From assembly GCA_937893415.1 (NCBI GenBank), contig CALBWZ010000138.1, positions 1-9,305 of the forward strand: 9,305 nucleotides of DNA, given 5' to 3'. Within the stretch, counting starts at the first letter, position 1, and each line of letters begins with the position of its first letter. A program made the translations under genes and the position numbers. The notes below the pieces were generated by a model. It saw only the letters and a program-made list of their open reading frames with translations. It ran no database searches and was not told the DNA's origin. The DNA is from an uncultured Comamonadaceae bacterium. GTDB taxonomy: Bacteria; Pseudomonadota; Gammaproteobacteria; Burkholderiales; Burkholderiaceae_C. This document shows positions 6,433 through 9,305 of this stretch, piece by piece.

Positions 6433-7089
6433 TTACATCGCCAATTTAACGCCAGCTCGGCCCAACAACTGCGCGGTCTCATACGCTGGCAAGCCCATGA
6501 TGCCTGAGTAACTGCCGCTGATGCGCTGGGCAAACACGCCCGCCAAACCCTGAATAGCATATGCACCAGCCTTACCCATAGGCTCGCCGGTTGCGACGTA
6601 TGCATTAATTTGAGCACGTGTCAACGTGGCAAAAGTCACTTGTGATTTGGACACAGCCAATTCAAGCAGCACGCCATGCAACTTGTCTAAACGCGCCACA
6701 GCCACGGCTGTGAAGACTTGGTGGGTGACGCCGCTGAGCGCTGCCAGCATCCGCCTGGCGTGAGCGGCACTGGTAGGTTTGCCAAACATATCGCCGCCCA
6801 AGGCCACTGTCGTGTCTGCGCACAGCACCACGCGTGGCGGCAGGCCTCGTGCATGCATACGTTGGACAGAGGCATTTAATTTAAGATGCGTGACGCGCTT
6901 GACATAGACCAACGCGCGCTCGTTTGGCAACACGGCTTCCAAGTTTTCTGCATCTGCCGCCTCAGCGCTGTTGGGAACCAACAGTTCTGTTTGGACACCC
7001 CATAGCTTGAGCAACTCCGCCCGCCTTGGACTTTGAGAGGCCAAGTAAATGGTGTTCTGGCTTAAGCTGGTACGAGGCTTTGTAGGCAT
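6433..7089 (-). CDS. maf: Maf-family nucleoside triphosphate pyrophosphatase, YhdE-like (dTTP/UTP)
   Basis: Cytoplasmic house-cleaning pyrophosphatase that hydrolyses dTTP, UTP or modified nucleotides to the monophosphate. The 218-aa protein has the Maf loop LASQSPRRAELL (16-27), the ADTTV motif with the probable catalytic Asp92, Lys104 in FGKP, LSGVTHQVFTAVAV (118-131), KAGAYAIQG (173-181) and ISGSYSGIMGLP (190-201). The last two resemble E. coli YhdE (KAGAYGIQG, NGSYHAVVGLP), which favours the dTTP/UTP subfamily over YceF. The region about 57-75 is less conserved than the usual AxxKA segment, with VKRVTHLK in its place. It begins 26 bases after rlmH without a visible Shine-Dalgarno and ends two bases before rng. 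Confidence 0.93.
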   Translation of the reverse strand: MPTKPRTSLSQNTIYLASQSPRRAELLKLWGVQTELLVPNSAEAADAENLEAVLPNERALVYVKRVTHLKLNASVQRMHARGLPPRVVLCADTTVALGGDMFGKPTSAAHARRMLAALSGVTHQVFTAVAVARLDKLHGVLLELAVSKSQVTFATLTRAQINAYVATGEPMGKAGAYAIQGLAGVFAQRISGSYSGIMGLPAYETAQLLGRAGVKLAM

Positions 7090-7115
7090 ACAGTGTCAGT
7101 ACAGGTGAGTCGCAA

Positions 7116-7583
7116 TTACTCGCGGTGGTAAGGGTGGTTGGCATTCACAGACCAAGCTCGGTACAACTGCTCAATAAGCAGAACACGTGCCATGGCATGC
7201 GGCAAAGTCAGGTCAGACAAACGGATACGTTGGTGGGCGTTGGCACGCAACTCAGGGTCTAGGCCATCGGGCCCGCCTACCAGCAGCGCGACGTCTGAGG
7301 CACCCAACTGCCACAGCGTCAGTTGCTCGGCCAGCTGCTTCGTGCTCACACTGACGCCGCGCTCGTCTAGGGCGACAATGCGGGCACCTTTGGGGATGTG
7401 TGCTTCTATACGGCTTCGCTCCGCAGCCATGATGCCAGCCATATCATTGGAGTGCCTGGGCTGGGTTTTAACCAAGCGCACATCCACCTTCAGCTCTGGT
7501 GGAAAGCGCTTGGCGTAGTCATCAAACGCCTTTTGAGCCCAATCAGGCATGCGCTGACCGACTGCGATGAGGATCAAACGCAT
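7116..7583 (-). CDS. rlmH: 23S rRNA (pseudouridine1915-N3)-methyltransferase RlmH
   Basis: SPOUT-fold methyltransferase that uses S-adenosylmethionine to methylate pseudouridine 1915 in helix 69 of 23S rRNA on assembled 70S ribosomes. The 155-aa length equals E. coli RlmH. It shows the N-terminal [19 protein letters not shown] (71-76), the SAM-binding LLVGGPDGL (100-108), the trefoil-knot segment [20 protein letters not shown] (122-141) and the C-terminal HPYHRE. It starts 15 bases after the rsfS stop; rsfS and rlmH are neighbours in many bacteria, and both products act on the large ribosomal subunit. Confidence 0.97.
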   Translation of the reverse strand: MRLILIAVGQRMPDWAQKAFDDYAKRFPPELKVDVRLVKTQPRHSNDMAGIMAAERSRIEAHIPKGARIVALDERGVSVSTKQLAEQLTLWQLGASDVALLVGGPDGLDPELRANAHQRIRLSDLTLPHAMARVLLIEQLYRAWSVNANHPYHRE

Positions 7584-7598
7584 CAGGAAAGAGGTGTC

Positions 7599-8414
7599 TT
7601 ACTTGGCTTTTTTGGCAGCAGGCTTTTTAGCAATAACCCGCTTGGGAGCTATTTTTTTAGCGGCTGGCTTTGCTGTAGGCTTGGTCACAGCCTTGGCTGG
7701 AGATTTTGCGGCCGTCTTTGAAAGTGACTTAGAGGGTGTTTTTGTCGGCACTTTTGCAAGTGATTTTCTAACAACTGCTTTTTTGGCCGCAGGCTTGGGC
7801 TTGTTGACCGTCAGGGTCTTGGGCTTTGTGGTTGGTGCCAATGCTTTTTTAGCCGGTATTTTGGCTGCAACAGGTGCAGAGCCCCTCTTTGCAGACACCG
7901 CTTTTTTAGCTGGCGCTGCTTTTTTCGCAGATGAAGCTTTTTTAGCGGCTACGGGCTTGGTCGTTGTTTTGACCGCGGCTGGCTTTTTAGTCCCTGGCTT
8001 TTTGGCGGCAGGCGTGTCTTGCGCCATGGGCTCAGATGCCTTGGCCAAGCCACGCGTCTTGGCAAGCTTGATGCGCACCGGCTTGTCGCCCCAAATTTCT
8101 TCTAAGCGGTAGTACTCGCGAATAATGGGTTGCATCACGTGCACAACGGCAGAACCACAGTCAACAATAATCCATTCGCCGTTGCCCTCGCCTTCAACGC
8201 GGGGCTTGGGTAAGCCGGCGTCCCGGACTTCATCGCGCACGCTAGAAGCCAAGGCTTTCGTTTGGCGGTTGCTGGTACCGCTCACAATAATCACACGCTC
8301 AAACAAGGCCGACAAATGCTCAGTATCGAACACCACAATGTCTTTACCTTTAACGTCCTCTAACGCTCCTACTATCAGGTGTTGCAAGGAATGGATATCT
8401 GTTTTGGTGCTCAT
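7599..8414 (-). CDS. rsfS: Ribosome silencing factor RsfS with Lys/Ala/Pro-rich C-terminal tail
   Basis: RsfS (Iojap/YbeB family) binds ribosomal protein uL14 and blocks subunit joining when nutrients are scarce. The family domain is residues 1 to about 115: ALEDVKGKDIVVFDTEHLS (17-35), VIIVSGTSNRQTKALA (41-56), GEWIIVDCGSAVVHVM (79-94), REYYRLEEIWGD (99-110). Typical RsfS proteins are only about 105-130 aa, so this 271-aa product carries an extra tail of some 140-155 residues. The tail consists mainly of Ala, Lys, Pro, Thr and Ser with repeated PAKK/AAKK-like motifs: by my count 39 Lys, 3 Arg and a single acidic residue in residues 131-271. This resembles histone H1 or AlgP tails. The gene begins 56 bases after nadD with no clear Shine-Dalgarno. 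The frame is intact. The domain call is secure; the tail's role is unknown. Confidence 0.94.
   Translation of the reverse strand: MSTKTDIHSLQHLIVGALEDVKGKDIVVFDTEHLSALFERVIIVSGTSNRQTKALASSVRDEVRDAGLPKPRVEGEGNGEWIIVDCGSAVVHVMQPIIREYYRLEEIWGDKPVRIKLAKTRGLAKASEPMAQDTPAAKKPGTKKPAAVKTTTKPVAAKKASSAKKAAPAKKAVSAKRGSAPVAAKIPAKKALAPTTKPKTLTVNKPKPAAKKAVVRKSLAKVPTKTPSKSLSKTAAKSPAKAVTKPTAKPAAKKIAPKRVIAKKPAAKKAK
7602..8024 (-). repeat. Degenerate low-complexity repeat coding the RsfS basic tail
   Basis: The coding strand is full of degenerate copies of GCxAAAAAAGC-like units (seen on the plus strand as gctttttt or gcttttttagc near 7667, 7777, 7841, 7901, 7917 and 7937). Units vary in spacing and are not a clean tandem array. 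The A-runs of six or so bases in the coding strand are potential slippage sites, yet the frame is kept to the stop. Confidence 0.7.
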
Positions 8415-8470
8415 GGGGCGGCTTTTGATAGAAAAAAATAAAGAACGTTTTAAGGAACAGCTGTCGCGTC

Positions 8471-9305
<835 letters not shown>

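Noticed and set aside
7567..8112. 181-codon plus-strand open frame with a hydrophobic Ala/Phe/Leu-rich product
   Set aside because: It is the antisense of the lysine-rich rsfS tail: AAA and GCC codons read backwards give Phe and Gly/Ala. It has no family resemblance and overlaps a well-supported gene.
8415..8470. T-rich run before rsfS on the minus strand as a terminator or promoter
   Set aside because: No stem of useful length precedes the T-run, and no well-spaced -35/-10 pair is visible; the gap is only 56 bases within an apparent operon.

Overview
The window looks like ordinary chromosomal core sequence from a Gram-negative betaproteobacterium, most likely Burkholderiales (Comamonadaceae-like). 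The grounds are protein character, moderate G+C by eye, and the order hemF-nadD-rsfS-rlmH-maf-rng, which from memory is common in that group. I see no rRNA, tRNA, CRISPR array, insertion sequence or phage gene. Coding density is high.

Left part (1-2857, minus strand): the envelope-stability cluster tolB, pal, cpoB (cpoB runs off the left edge). TolB is a periplasmic beta-propeller protein, Pal is the outer-membrane lipoprotein that anchors to peptidoglycan, and CpoB links Tol-Pal to septal peptidoglycan synthesis. tolQRA do not lie directly upstream of tolB: a divergent gene is there instead. This cluster carries most of the small-scale structure: a 9-bp tandem array and a promoter-like pair upstream of pal, a second 9-bp array inside pal, a strong intergenic hairpin before cpoB, and a duplicated heptad in cpoB.

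Centre (2858-4866): a divergent intergenic region of up to 290 bases, then on the plus strand a complete MsbA-type ABC exporter, the probable inner-membrane lipid A-core flippase. It converges on rng across a 73-base gap.

Right part (4940-9305, minus strand, read right to left): the 3' end of hemF (haem synthesis), nadD (NAD synthesis), rsfS (ribosome silencing), rlmH (23S rRNA methylation), maf (nucleotide pyrophosphatase) and rng (RNase G). Spacings are 2 to 56 bases or overlapping, so it is probably one transcription unit entered from the right. It combines cofactor synthesis with ribosome and RNA maintenance.

I found no clearly new multi-gene system. The most distinctive feature is the RsfS protein, whose normal domain is followed by a lysine-, alanine- and proline-rich histone H1-like tail longer than the domain itself. 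Next are the twin-arginine-like signal on TolB and the repeat and hairpin architecture around pal.
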